Translations under genes and position numbers: made by a program | Assembly: GCF_008386495.1 (NCBI RefSeq) | Contig: NZ_VTHJ01000010.1 | Span: 63,905 to 127,904 of the forward strand | Source of the DNA: Streptomyces tailanensis | GTDB taxonomy: Bacteria > Actinomycetota > Actinomycetes > Streptomycetales > Streptomycetaceae | Reading direction: 5' to 3' | DNA length: 64,000 nucleotides | In this document: positions 20,134 to 27,985 of the stretch, piece after piece | Position numbering within the stretch: position 1 is the first letter of the stretch | Layout: the number at the start of each line of letters is the position of its first letter | Notes under the pieces: model-generated | What the model saw: only the letters and a program-made list of their open reading frames with translations | Told to the model about the DNA's origin: nothing | Databases searched by the model: none

Positions 20134-20182
20134 GCCGTCTCCGTTCGGTGTGCGTGTGGGTGGATCGGGAGGGGCGCGCCGC

Positions 20183-21115
20183 TCAGCGCGTGAGGAACTG
20201 GGTCAGCACCGCGTTGAACTCGTCGGGCTTCTCCCACTGCGGCCAGTGGCCCGCGTCCGCGAAGGGATAGAAGTCGGCGCCGATCACGTCGGCCCAGTAC
20301 TCGCCGTAGTCGAGGCCGTGGCCCGGGTTGTGCTCACCCCAGACCACCAGCGTCTCGGGGCGCCATGACTTCAGGTCGTCATGGGTGTACGACAGCTTGT
20401 AGAGGTGGGGGCCGAAGGTGCCCGCGTCGAGGTTGAAGATGCGGCGCAGCGACCGGTTGACCTCGGGGTCGGAGTAGATCCGCCGGCGGACCGAGACCAT
20501 GTCGTCGGTCATCCGGTCGGGCCGGGAGACCAGCCACTGCAGCCGGTTGCCGATGTTCTCGGCCGTGGGCTCGGTGACGGCCAGCGCGGAGAGCTGCCCC
20601 AGGTTCGACGCCCCGCGGGTGGCTGGCGCGAATCCCTCGCGGTCGGGGCGGTTGAGGTAGAACCCCGCGTTGAGGACCATCCGGTCGAAGCGTTCCGGGT
20701 GGTGCACGGCCAGGTTGACGCCGAGTTGCGCCCCCATGGACTCGCCCTCGTAGCACACGCTGCGGTACCCGAGGGCGTCGATCAGGTCGATGACACCGTC
20801 CGCGAGCTGGTCGTACATGCGGGGCAGATCGAAGTCGGCCTTGGAGGAGAAGCCGTGGAAGCGGGCGTCCACGGCGTAGACGTGGAAGTGCTCGGACAGG
20901 GCCCGCAGATTGCGGGCGAAGGTCTCCGCGTGCCCGCCGATGCCGTGGTACATGAGCAGCGGTGGGCCGTCGGATCCGGCCTCGATGACACGGTGGTGCC
21001 ACCGCCTGCCGTCCACGAAGCGCACCTGGCATCCGGCGAGCTCCGCCGCGATCGTGCCCCATTCCTCGTACGGCCGCTCGGTGACCGGTTCTTTCAACTG
21101 CAAGTGGCGAGCCAT
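20183..21115 (-). CDS. meta-cleavage product hydrolase (BphD/MhpC-type)
   Basis: From MARHLQLKEPVTERPYEEW (21115) the product has 310 residues. The alpha/beta-hydrolase elements are MYHGIGGHAETFARN (oxyanion region), VCYEGESMGAQLGVN (nucleophile Ser) and PFADAGHWPQWEKPDE (catalytic His). The acidic region is ETLVVWGEHNPGHGLDY, where Asn replaces the usual Asp and a nearby Asp may serve. It is expected to hydrolyse the C-C bond of the ring-opened dienoate, giving 2-hydroxypentadienoate plus a carboxylic acid. Confidence 0.87.
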   Translation of the reverse strand: MARHLQLKEPVTERPYEEWGTIAAELAGCQVRFVDGRRWHHRVIEAGSDGPPLLMYHGIGGHAETFARNLRALSEHFHVYAVDARFHGFSSKADFDLPRMYDQLADGVIDLIDALGYRSVCYEGESMGAQLGVNLAVHHPERFDRMVLNAGFYLNRPDREGFAPATRGASNLGQLSALAVTEPTAENIGNRLQWLVSRPDRMTDDMVSVRRRIYSDPEVNRSLRRIFNLDAGTFGPHLYKLSYTHDDLKSWRPETLVVWGEHNPGHGLDYGEYWADVIGADFYPFADAGHWPQWEKPDEFNAVLTQFLTR

Positions 21116-21143
21116 GACGGGCCTTTCGGTGTCCGGAGCGGGA

Positions 21144-22055
21144 TCAGTACTGCCAACCGGGCTCGGGGCCGCGGACGTTGTCAGGGGTGCGCTTGTGGCC
21201 CCACCAGCTCTCGACGGGGTAGCGGTGCTCCACGGCCTCCCAGCCGTCCTCGTCGATCTGGAGGCCGAAGCAGCCGTATTCGAGGTCGAAGCCGGAGGGG
21301 GTGCGGACGTAGAAGGACAGCATCTCGTCGTTGGAGTGCCGGCCCAGCGTGTTGACCAGCGTCGCGGCACCGTCGCGGCACTTGTCGTAGGCACGGCCCA
21401 CCGCGTCGAGGTCGTCGACCTCGAACATGATGTGCAGCAGGCGCGCTCCCATGCCGGGCACCGAGGCCAGCCCGATGCTGTGGTGGCGGGGGTTGCAGCG
21501 CAGGAAGTAGGCGTCGCTCGGGCCCTCGGGCATCCGGTCGCTGACACGGAAGCCCAGCAGGCCGGTGTAAAAGGCGAGCGCGGCCTCCATGTCGGGGACG
21601 AGGAAGAAGGCGTGGCCGAAGCCGAGACCCTTCGTGCCATGGGTGACGAAGCGGGCGCCCGTGGGGGACACGAAGGCGGTCTCGCCGTACATCTGGCCGT
21701 AGAAGATCTCCACGGTGGTGCCGGCCGGGTCCTCGACGACGATCAGGTCGGTGACCTGACGCCGGGCGGCGAGCTCGGCCTGGTCGCGCTTGACGGCGAC
21801 ACCGTTCTTCTCCAGCTTCTCGGCGAGCTCGGACAGGGCCGCCGCGTTGCGCACCTCCAGGCCGAGGTGGGAGACGCCGTCGGCGTCCGCCCGGCGGATC
21901 TCCGCGCGGTAGGCACGCTCGTCGGCCCGCAGCCTCAGCGCGCCGTCGGGTCCCTCCACGGCCTGCAGGCCGAGGGTGTCGGTGGCGAACGTGCGCCACG
22001 CGTCGACGTCGGTCGCCTCGATCCCGACGTAGGCGAGAGCGATGACTTCACTCAT
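21144..22055 (-). CDS. Extradiol ring-cleavage dioxygenase (BphC-type)
   Basis: The 303-residue two-domain vicinal oxygen chelate enzyme cleaves a substituted catechol next to its hydroxyls. Starting at MSEVIALAYVGIEATDVDAW, it has Fe(II) ligands in KGLGFGHAFFLVPD (His), ARLLHIMFEVDD (His) and SGFDLEYGCFG (Glu). The RHHSIGL and SNDEMLSFYVRTP strands are typical of type I enzymes. It overlaps the ferredoxin stop by ATGA. An upstream in-frame extension is the ferredoxin gene out of frame. Confidence 0.93.
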   Translation of the reverse strand: MSEVIALAYVGIEATDVDAWRTFATDTLGLQAVEGPDGALRLRADERAYRAEIRRADADGVSHLGLEVRNAAALSELAEKLEKNGVAVKRDQAELAARRQVTDLIVVEDPAGTTVEIFYGQMYGETAFVSPTGARFVTHGTKGLGFGHAFFLVPDMEAALAFYTGLLGFRVSDRMPEGPSDAYFLRCNPRHHSIGLASVPGMGARLLHIMFEVDDLDAVGRAYDKCRDGAATLVNTLGRHSNDEMLSFYVRTPSGFDLEYGCFGLQIDEDGWEAVEHRYPVESWWGHKRTPDNVRGPEPGWQY

Positions 22056-22384
22056 GAGACGGGCTCCTTCATCATTGCGTCGTCGATCTCCACGTACACC
22101 GCGCCGTCCTCGACGCGGACGGGGAAGGTACGCAGCGGTTCGGTGGCGGGCAGGGTCAGTGCCTTGCCCGTGCGCAGGCAGAACTTGGCGGAGTGCAGCG
22201 CGCACTCCACGACGGCCTCCTCGACGAAGCCATCGGCCAGCGAGAACTTGCCATGGGTACAGGTGTCCGCGGTGGCGTAGAACTCGCCGTCGGAGTGGAA
22301 CACGGCGACGGGCGGCTGCGAGGGGACGACGACCGCGTCGCCCTCCTCCAGTTCGCCCCCCGCGCAGGCACGGATCCAGGGCAT
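22052..22384 (-). CDS. Rieske-type ferredoxin component
   Basis: Starting at MPWIRACAGGELEEGD (22384), behind an AAGGAG site, this is a 110-residue soluble Rieske ferredoxin. The [2Fe-2S] ligands are in DTCTHGKFSL (C-x-H) and ECALHSAKFCL (C-x2-H). Relatives (BphF/HcaC) carry electrons one at a time from the FAD reductase to the terminal dioxygenase. The longer frame to 22438 adds residues without a ribosome site. Confidence 0.93.
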   Translation of the reverse strand: MPWIRACAGGELEEGDAVVVPSQPPVAVFHSDGEFYATADTCTHGKFSLADGFVEEAVVECALHSAKFCLRTGKALTLPATEPLRTFPVRVEDGAVYVEIDDAMMKEPVS

Positions 22385-22421
22385 CGGCGGTGCTCCTTCG
22401 TGTGATGCGTGGAAGGAAGTG

Positions 22422-23705
22422 TCAGGCGGCACCGGCACCGGGCGCGAGCGATCGTTCCAGTGGTTTGAACGCTTTCGCGGACTTCACGAGCGCGCGCAGG
22501 TCGGTGTCCGGCGAGGAGAGGTCCGCCGCCACGACCGGCGCCCCGGTTTCGATGAGCGGCCGGATGGTCCGCAGCTCCTTCGGCCGGTCCAGGGCCGCCG
22601 CGGCGGTGATACGGCCGTCACGGAGCCAGAAGCCGAGGAAGGCGGTGTCCGTGGCGTCCTCGCGCAGCACGAAGGTGTCACCGTCGGCGAAGCGGCCGTA
22701 CATCTGCAGGGTGTGGCCGAACTGCTCCGAGTAGAAGTACGGCAGGCCGGTGTGCTCCTGATCCACCGCCCCCGCCATGACGGCACCGGCGACGGCGCCC
22801 TGCTTCTGCGCGTTGTCCCAGTGCTCGACGCGTCCGGGGGCGGGCAGGTGGGGGTTCGGCTGGCACGTGACATCGCCGGCGGCGAGGATCCACGGATCGC
22901 TGGTACGGCACTGCCGGTCGACGACCACACCCTGGTCGCACACGACACCGGCGCGCTCGGCGAGGTGGGTGTCCGGGTGCACACCCACCCCCACCACCAC
23001 GATCGCCGCCGGCAGCACCTCGCCGGTGGACAGCCGGACGCCGTCGACCTCGCCGCTCCCGGTGAACTCCAGGACCGACACCCCGGTGCGGATACGAACG
23101 CCGCGGCGCGTGTGCAGGCCGGTCACCCGTCCGGCCAGATCCGGTCCCAGGGGCCGCTCCAGCGGTCTGGGAGCCTGTTCGACGACCGTGACGTCCGCCC
23201 CCGCTTCCCGGGCCACCGCGGCGACCTCCAGCCCGATGAACCCTCCGCCGACCACCACCACGGGACCACCGCGCCCGAGCCGGCCGGCCAAGTCCCGAGC
23301 GTCGCGCACATCACGCAGGGTGAGCACTCCGGGAAGGCGGACACCGGCGACCCCCGGCAGCAGAGCCGTGGCCCCCGTCGCCAGGAGCACGCGGTCGGCC
23401 CGCAGTGCGCGGCCGTCGTCCAGCACGACGAGGCGGCGCGCGGGTTCGAGGGCCAGCACACGCGTCCCCAGCAGGAGGTCGACGTCCCGCTCGGCGTAGA
23501 CCTCGGCCGGCACGATGGGTACGAGGAACCGCGTCTCCGCGCCGGTGAGCGCCTTGGACAACGGCGGCCGCTCGTAGGGGAGTTCGGCGCCCGCGTCGAC
23601 CACGGTCACCTTTCCGGCGAAGTCGTGGTCGCGCAGGGCGAGTGCGGCGGCGACGCCCGCCGCACTGCCCCCGACGATCACGTGGTGCTCTGTGCTGCCC
23701 CGCAT
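22422..23705 (-). CDS. Ferredoxin reductase (FAD/NADH)
   Basis: This 427-residue flavoprotein starts at MRGSTEHHVIVGGSAAGVAA (23705). The first dinucleotide fold is at the N-terminus (FAD) and the second is VVVVGGGFIGLEVAAVA near residue 150 (NADH). A third FAD motif is DPWILAAGDV. A C-terminal domain similar to BphG/HcaD follows. It is the first gene of the catabolic operon and supplies electrons to the ferredoxin 37 bp downstream. Confidence 0.92.
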   Translation of the reverse strand: MRGSTEHHVIVGGSAAGVAAALALRDHDFAGKVTVVDAGAELPYERPPLSKALTGAETRFLVPIVPAEVYAERDVDLLLGTRVLALEPARRLVVLDDGRALRADRVLLATGATALLPGVAGVRLPGVLTLRDVRDARDLAGRLGRGGPVVVVGGGFIGLEVAAVAREAGADVTVVEQAPRPLERPLGPDLAGRVTGLHTRRGVRIRTGVSVLEFTGSGEVDGVRLSTGEVLPAAIVVVGVGVHPDTHLAERAGVVCDQGVVVDRQCRTSDPWILAAGDVTCQPNPHLPAPGRVEHWDNAQKQGAVAGAVMAGAVDQEHTGLPYFYSEQFGHTLQMYGRFADGDTFVLREDATDTAFLGFWLRDGRITAAAALDRPKELRTIRPLIETGAPVVAADLSSPDTDLRALVKSAKAFKPLERSLAPGAGAA

Positions 23706-23770
23706 GTGTTCCTCCGCTCCGTGCCGGACGGCACAAGCTAGGAAGCCCTCGGCGGTCTCGGCACGCGGAC

Positions 23771-23817
23771 GTTCCGGCCGCCGGAACGCGGGCAGTTGTC
23801 GTCCCGGTGGCCGGAAC
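23771..23817. promoter_or_regulatory. Two spaced palindromes between catabolic operon and exporter
   Basis: GTTCCGGCCGCCGGAAC (23771-23787) has perfect 8-bp arms with a one-base centre. A weaker copy, GTCCCGGTGGCCGGAAC, follows at 23801-23817, 30 bp later, i.e. on the same helix face. The site lies 66-112 bp upstream of the reductase gene and 43-89 bp upstream of the MFS gene. It is a strong candidate operator; the TetR or the IclR protein nearby is the likely binder. Confidence 0.7.
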
Positions 23818-23859
23818 GCGGGGACCGCGACCACCGGGATCTTCCTTACGTTGCGACCC

Positions 23860-25314
23860 ATGCCGTCTCACCCCGACATCTCCCTCGGCGCACGCCGGGC
23901 CATGACCCTGACCCTTGCCTGCTCCGCGGCGCTCTCGGCGTGCCTGCAGACCGTGGTCGTGCCCCTGGTACCCGAGATCGGCGGGCAGTTGGGAGTCGGT
24001 GTGGGCGCGGCCAGCTGGGTCCTGACGGCCAACCTGTTGTCGTCGGCCGTGCTCGCTCCGGTGCTGGGACGGATGTCCGACCTTCGGGGCAGACGGCCGC
24101 TGATCCTGCTCTGCCTGGCCTCGGTCGTCGTCGGTTCCCTGCTGTGCCTGGGCTCCGCGTCCCTTCCGGTGCTGATCCTCGGACGGGTGCTGCAAGGGGC
24201 GAGTGGAGCCCTGTACACCCTGGCGGTGAGCCTGGTGCGGGAGGAGCTCCCGGCCGACCGGGTGGCCGGCGCCACGTCCCTCATCGCCGGGGCTCTGGCT
24301 ATGGGCGCGAGTCTCGGTGTCGTCATGGCGGGTCTGCTGAGCGGCACGGGCGGCGACTACCGGCTGGTGTTCGCCGTTCACTGCGTTCTCGCCGCGGCGA
24401 TCCTGGTTACGGCGGTGCGAACGCTGCCGAGGGCGGTGCGAACGGGCAGCGGTGGACGGGTGGACTGGTGGGGGGCGACGCTCCTGGCCGGCTTTCTCGT
24501 CGCGTGGCTCACCGTGCTCTCCCAGGGCCGTGCGTGGGGCTGGTCGTCGCCCGCCGTGCTGGCCGCGACCGGCGGGGGCACGGTGCTGTGCCTGGTCTTC
24601 GTGATGGTCGAGGTGCGTACGCCCGAACCGCTGGTGGACTTGCGGGCGTTGCGCGGCCGCAGTGTGCTGCTGATCAACGGCCTGGCGCTGCTGAGCGGAG
24701 CACTCATCATCATCGGACGGCTGCCGGTGTCGCAGTTCGTGCAGACGCCCCCGTCCCTCGCCGGGTACGGCTTCGGGGCGTCCGTCCTGTCGGCCTCGCT
24801 GGTCTTCATGCTGCCGGGTCTGGTGGCGGCCATGGGCGGGTCCGTTCTGGACGGCCGCCTCGTCAAGCGGTACGGGGGCCGCAGTGCCGTGGTCGTGGGC
24901 GGTGGTGCCGGGTGTGCCGGCTACGTGGGCCTGGCCCTGCTGCACGACGCCACCTGGCAGCTGATGGTCTTCGGAGCCGTCGTGGCCGGCGCGGTCAGTG
25001 TCGGCGCCTCGGCACTGCCGGTGCTGCTCGCCCGTCACGTCCCGGCCGAGGACTTCGGCGCCGCGAACGGCATCAACGCGCTGAGCCGCTGGATCGGTTC
25101 GGCGGCGGCGAGCGCCACGGTCGCGGCCCTGCTGACCGAGCCGGAGGGACGGAGTTACCCGCAGTCGTCGTCGTACGTCCAGGTGTTCCTGCTCGGCGCC
25201 GCCCTGTCCGCGGCCGTGGTGGTGCTCGGCGGCTTCACCGGGAAAGCGGTGACATCGGGAAGGGATGCCGTGCGGGCCGCGGACCGCACGGTCGGCGTCA
25301 TGCGGGGGAGCTGA
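23860..25314 (+). CDS. MFS efflux transporter (DHA2, 14-TM type)
   Basis: The 484-residue membrane protein starts at MPSHPDISLGARRAM. It has about 14 hydrophobic segments, motif A as LGRMSDLRGRRPLILLC between TM2 and TM3, and motif C-like LRGRSVLLINGLALLSGA later. DHA2 proteins are proton-driven drug or solute exporters. The divergent position beside the aromatic operon suggests it exports a toxic intermediate or the aromatic compound. Its 3' end overlaps the convergent TetR gene by 17 bp. The ATG at 23860 is preferred over upstream frames crossing the operator. Confidence 0.87.
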   Translation: MPSHPDISLGARRAMTLTLACSAALSACLQTVVVPLVPEIGGQLGVGVGAASWVLTANLLSSAVLAPVLGRMSDLRGRRPLILLCLASVVVGSLLCLGSASLPVLILGRVLQGASGALYTLAVSLVREELPADRVAGATSLIAGALAMGASLGVVMAGLLSGTGGDYRLVFAVHCVLAAAILVTAVRTLPRAVRTGSGGRVDWWGATLLAGFLVAWLTVLSQGRAWGWSSPAVLAATGGGTVLCLVFVMVEVRTPEPLVDLRALRGRSVLLINGLALLSGALIIIGRLPVSQFVQTPPSLAGYGFGASVLSASLVFMLPGLVAAMGGSVLDGRLVKRYGGRSAVVVGGGAGCAGYVGLALLHDATWQLMVFGAVVAGAVSVGASALPVLLARHVPAEDFGAANGINALSRWIGSAAASATVAALLTEPEGRSYPQSSSYVQVFLLGAALSAAVVVLGGFTGKAVTSGRDAVRAADRTVGVMRGS

Positions 25315-25912
25315 GGTCCGCGCGTCGGCCGATCACCGCGAGGACGGCGTTCAGGGCGCGCCGTAGGCTGGTGACGTAGTCCTGGCTCACCGACGAGTGG
25401 GCCACGATGGCGCCGTCGGTGATGTCGAGCGTCATGGCGGCCAGATCCCGTGCGACCGCCGCCGCGTCGGCCAGACCCGCCTCTCGGGCGACGGGTTCGA
25501 TCACCCCGGCGATACGGTCCACGAGGACTTCGTGGATGCGCCGCGTCTCCGAGCGCACGTCCAGGTCGTCGTGTTCCTGCAGGCGCAGCAGGAGGAACAC
25601 CCGCAGGTACCTGGGTGATCGCTCGAAGACCTCGGCCGCCCGCATGTAGTAGCTCTCCAGCCGCTCGCGGGGCGAACCGTCGAGGCCGGTCCCGGTGGGC
25701 AGGGCGTCGAAGAAGCGCTCGGTGCCGTGCCGGAGCACACCGACCGCCAGGTCGGCCTTGTTCTTGAAGTGCCAGTAGAGAGAACCGACGGGCAGACCGG
25801 CCGCCTTGCACACCGCGGAGATCGACATGGCGGCGTAACCGCGCCGGGCGAGCAACTCCTCCGCCGCATCGAGGAACACCTGCTTGGACGACGCTCCGGC
25901 CTCTTGTGTCAT
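25298..25912 (-). CDS. TetR-family regulator
   Basis: Starting at MTQEAGASSKQVFLDAAEEL (25912), the protein has 204 residues. An N-terminal TetR helix-turn-helix (LARRGYAAMSISAVCKAAGLPVGSLYWHFKNKADL, residues about 18-55) precedes a ligand-binding domain. It is oriented toward the MFS gene and overlaps its end. It may repress the exporter or the aromatic operon, both of which lie next to the 23771 palindromes. The inducer is unknown. Confidence 0.86.
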   Translation of the reverse strand: MTQEAGASSKQVFLDAAEELLARRGYAAMSISAVCKAAGLPVGSLYWHFKNKADLAVGVLRHGTERFFDALPTGTGLDGSPRERLESYYMRAAEVFERSPRYLRVFLLLRLQEHDDLDVRSETRRIHEVLVDRIAGVIEPVAREAGLADAAAVARDLAAMTLDITDGAIVAHSSVSQDYVTSLRRALNAVLAVIGRRADLSSPA

Positions 25913-25965
25913 GCGCGTATTGTCCTCGAACCCGGCGGCCACCGAGCTGACGGGGGGTCGGGCCG

Positions 25966-26757
25966 TCACAGGCACCCCGACGCGTGTGTCAGAGACCTGG
26001 ACACGGCGGCAGCCGTTTCGCGGAGCGGCCTGATCAGCACATCACCGTTCCCCGAGGCCGCCGGGAACGCCACCGACAGGGCCGCGACGACCTGGCCGCC
26101 CAGACGCAGCGGTGCCGCGATACAGCTGAGCCCTTCGACCGCCTCGCTCCGGTCCCTGGCGACACCCTCGCCTTCGATCCGGCGCAGCTCACGCCGCAGC
26201 ACCACCGCATCGACCACGGACTGCGAGGTTCTGCCGCGAAGGGTTCCGCTCAGCACGGCGTCACGTTCCGCAGCGCCCGCGTGTGCCAGCAGCACCTTGC
26301 CGACTCCGGTGAGATGGGCGGGCAGGCTCCCGCCGACCACGGTGGGCAACGGCCGGGCCGAGCGGCTGCGCAGCTTCTCCAGGTAGATCACGTCCGCTCC
26401 TTGGAGTACGGCGAGGTGGAGAGTCTGGCCGGTGGCCCGGTGCAGGGCCTCCATGTGCGGCAGAGCCACGTCTCGCAGGGCCACCTCGAGGGAACAGGAC
26501 CCGAGCTGGAACATCGACAGGCCCATGCGGTAGCGGTCGCCCTCCCGGACCACGGCGCCGAGCTGGGTCAGCATGCCCAGCACCCGGTGCACCGTCGACT
26601 TCGGCAGCCCGCTGCGCCGGGCGACCTCTGCAAGAGGCATACGGCGGTTGTTCTGGTCGAAGGCGTTCAGGACCGCGAACGCCTTGTTCAGGATGGAGGG
26701 GGTCGCTGCGAACCGGGTGTCCGGGATGGCAACGGCGCCCGGGGCCGTCTCGGGCAT
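25966..26757 (-). CDS. IclR-family regulator
   Basis: This 263-residue regulator has an N-terminal winged helix (RMPLAEVARRSGLPKSTVHRVLGML, residues about 38-65). Its C-terminal IclR effector domain includes VARDRSEAVEGLSCIAAPLR and VVAALSVAFPA. IclR proteins often control aromatic-degradation operons in actinobacteria and respond to pathway compounds, which fits here. A 30-bp palindrome (26765-26794) lies just before the start and overlaps the GGAGG ribosome site, pointing to autorepression. Confidence 0.9.
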   Translation of the reverse strand: MPETAPGAVAIPDTRFAATPSILNKAFAVLNAFDQNNRRMPLAEVARRSGLPKSTVHRVLGMLTQLGAVVREGDRYRMGLSMFQLGSCSLEVALRDVALPHMEALHRATGQTLHLAVLQGADVIYLEKLRSRSARPLPTVVGGSLPAHLTGVGKVLLAHAGAAERDAVLSGTLRGRTSQSVVDAVVLRRELRRIEGEGVARDRSEAVEGLSCIAAPLRLGGQVVAALSVAFPAASGNGDVLIRPLRETAAAVSRSLTHASGCL

Positions 26758-26764
26758 CTGACCT

Positions 26765-26794
26765 CCATCACTAGAAGGATCGCTCTAGTGATGG
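26765..26794. promoter_or_regulatory. Palindromic operator over the iclR ribosome site
   Basis: CCATCACTAG (26765-26774) and CTAGTGATGG (26785-26794) are perfect 10-bp inverted arms around a 10-bp centre. The arm next to the gene ends in the ribosome-binding sequence. Bound protein would block both transcription and translation start regions. Confidence 0.8.
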
Positions 26795-27289
26795 AAGTTA
26801 CGTACGCGTGTCGGGTCTGTCAACGGTGTCGTCAAAATGTTTGGGGACTTGGTCCGCCGGTGGAGCGAGCAGATCTCAGCCCGGCGGCGCCGACCAGGTG
26901 GCGTCCCGCCAGGTGCCGCCAGGTGGTGCAGGGGATCAAGGCGCCGGAATCCGCAGGCCGGAGCTGGTGGCTACGCCGACTCGGGCGTTCGCCCCGCTCC
27001 AGCGGGGCGCTTCGCGGACTGCCGCCTCGACGGAGATCGCCACCGGGCCTCGAACCGGAACGCCGAGCGCTTGATCCCCTACACCACGTCGCGGGGCCGG
27101 CCTGAGCCTGCCGTGGTACTCGCACACAGCCTTTGGTCCTGCGAGAGTGCTAGTCACCTGCGTGCGATGCGTGAGCGGACGGCGTGGGACGAGCCGTCAC
27201 ACGCCAGTTCCTCCCCCCATACCGCGAGGCGCTGATCAGGCAGAACAACACCACGGGGCACGGTCAAGTGCCACCCGGCAAGGATCCGA
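26795..27289. other. Gene-free stretch with a long imperfect inverted repeat
   Basis: No ORF here has recognisable motifs. GTGGTGCAGGGGATCAAG at about 26922 faces its complement ending about 27088 (CTTGATCCCCTACACCAC), and loose pairing continues inward for roughly 60 bp. The centre is a perfect short hairpin, CGCCCCGCTCCAGCGGGGCG near 26990-27009. It could be the remnant of a transposon end pair or a strong terminator. It supplies the upstream flank of the iclR gene. Confidence 0.5.
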
Positions 27290-27336
27290 TCCCACTCCTA
27301 AAGCGGGTGTCGCTGGTTCGAATCCTGCCAGGACAC
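27290..27336 (+). pseudogene. 3' part of a tRNA (Arg, CCT-like anticodon), 5' half missing
   Basis: The stretch shows an anticodon-loop-like ACTCCTAAA, a variable region, a T-arm with GGTTCGAATCC and a 3' end CCAGGAC followed by AC. No D-arm or 5' acceptor strand precedes it, so it is not a working tRNA. Such 3' tRNA fragments are typical of attachment sites left by tRNA-targeting integrative elements. One T-stem mismatch supports decay. Confidence 0.55.
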
Positions 27337-27356
27337 ATGGAAGCACCTGGTTAGGG

Positions 27357-27490
27357 GCGGGAGAGACCACTGTCGGCCAGCCCGTCCGCGAACCGGGCGA
27401 ACTGGCCGGACGCATGCTCGTCGACATCCTGCGCGGCGAGGAGACCAACCACGACGTCGTCGTACCTACCCAGCTCGTCATCGGGACAGC
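27357..27490 (+). pseudogene. C-terminal remnant of a LacI-family regulator
   Basis: One frame reads [20 protein letters not shown] and ends near [11 protein letters not shown], which closely fits the last 40 residues of LacI/GalR repressors. No DNA-binding or core domain precedes it. It runs straight into an aldolase fragment in a different frame, so the junction is a deletion or recombination scar. Confidence 0.65.
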
Positions 27491-27510
27491 ACGGCACCAT
27501 TGCGCAGGCA

Positions 27511-27925
27511 ATGTCAGTCTCCGGTGGCCGGCTCACCATGGGCGACGTCCGCGAACGCGTCCGCGCCTACCGTGACGTGCTGCTGCCGGAGACGCAGATC
27601 GGCATTCACGCGCACCAGAACCTGTCCCTGGCGGTGGCGAACTCGGTCGTCGCCGTGGAGGAGGGCGTCACCCGGGTCGACGCCTCCCTCGCGGGGCACG
27701 GGGCCGGCGCGGGCAACTGCCCCATCGAGCCGTTCATCGCGGTTGCCACCCTCCAGGGCTGGAAACACGGCTGCGACCTGCTCGCCCTGCAGTACGCCGC
27801 CGACGATCTCGTACGCCCTCTGCAGGACCGCCCGGTCCAGGTCGACCGCGAGATCCTCACCCTCGGCTTCGCCGGCGTCTGCTCCAGCTTCCTGCGCCAC
27901 GCCGAAACACTGCGCGCGGTGCCGC
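27511..27925 (+). pseudogene. Internal fragment of a second 4-hydroxy-2-oxovalerate aldolase
   Basis: The frame reads [20 protein letters not shown] through [18 protein letters not shown] to [13 protein letters not shown]. It corresponds to roughly residues 167-300 of the intact aldolase at 14473-15489. The two are clearly different alleles (many substitutions), so this is not a recent duplication. Both ends are missing. It implies that a second meta-cleavage pathway once lay here or came in with this segment. Confidence 0.85.
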
Positions 27926-27985
27926 TCAGGACATCGCGGGCACAGGTGACGACCGGGGCGCTAGACGGCGGACGTCTCGGTGTCG

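Noticed and set aside
21144..22205. 353-residue extradiol dioxygenase
   Set aside because: The extra N-terminus is the ferredoxin gene out of frame.
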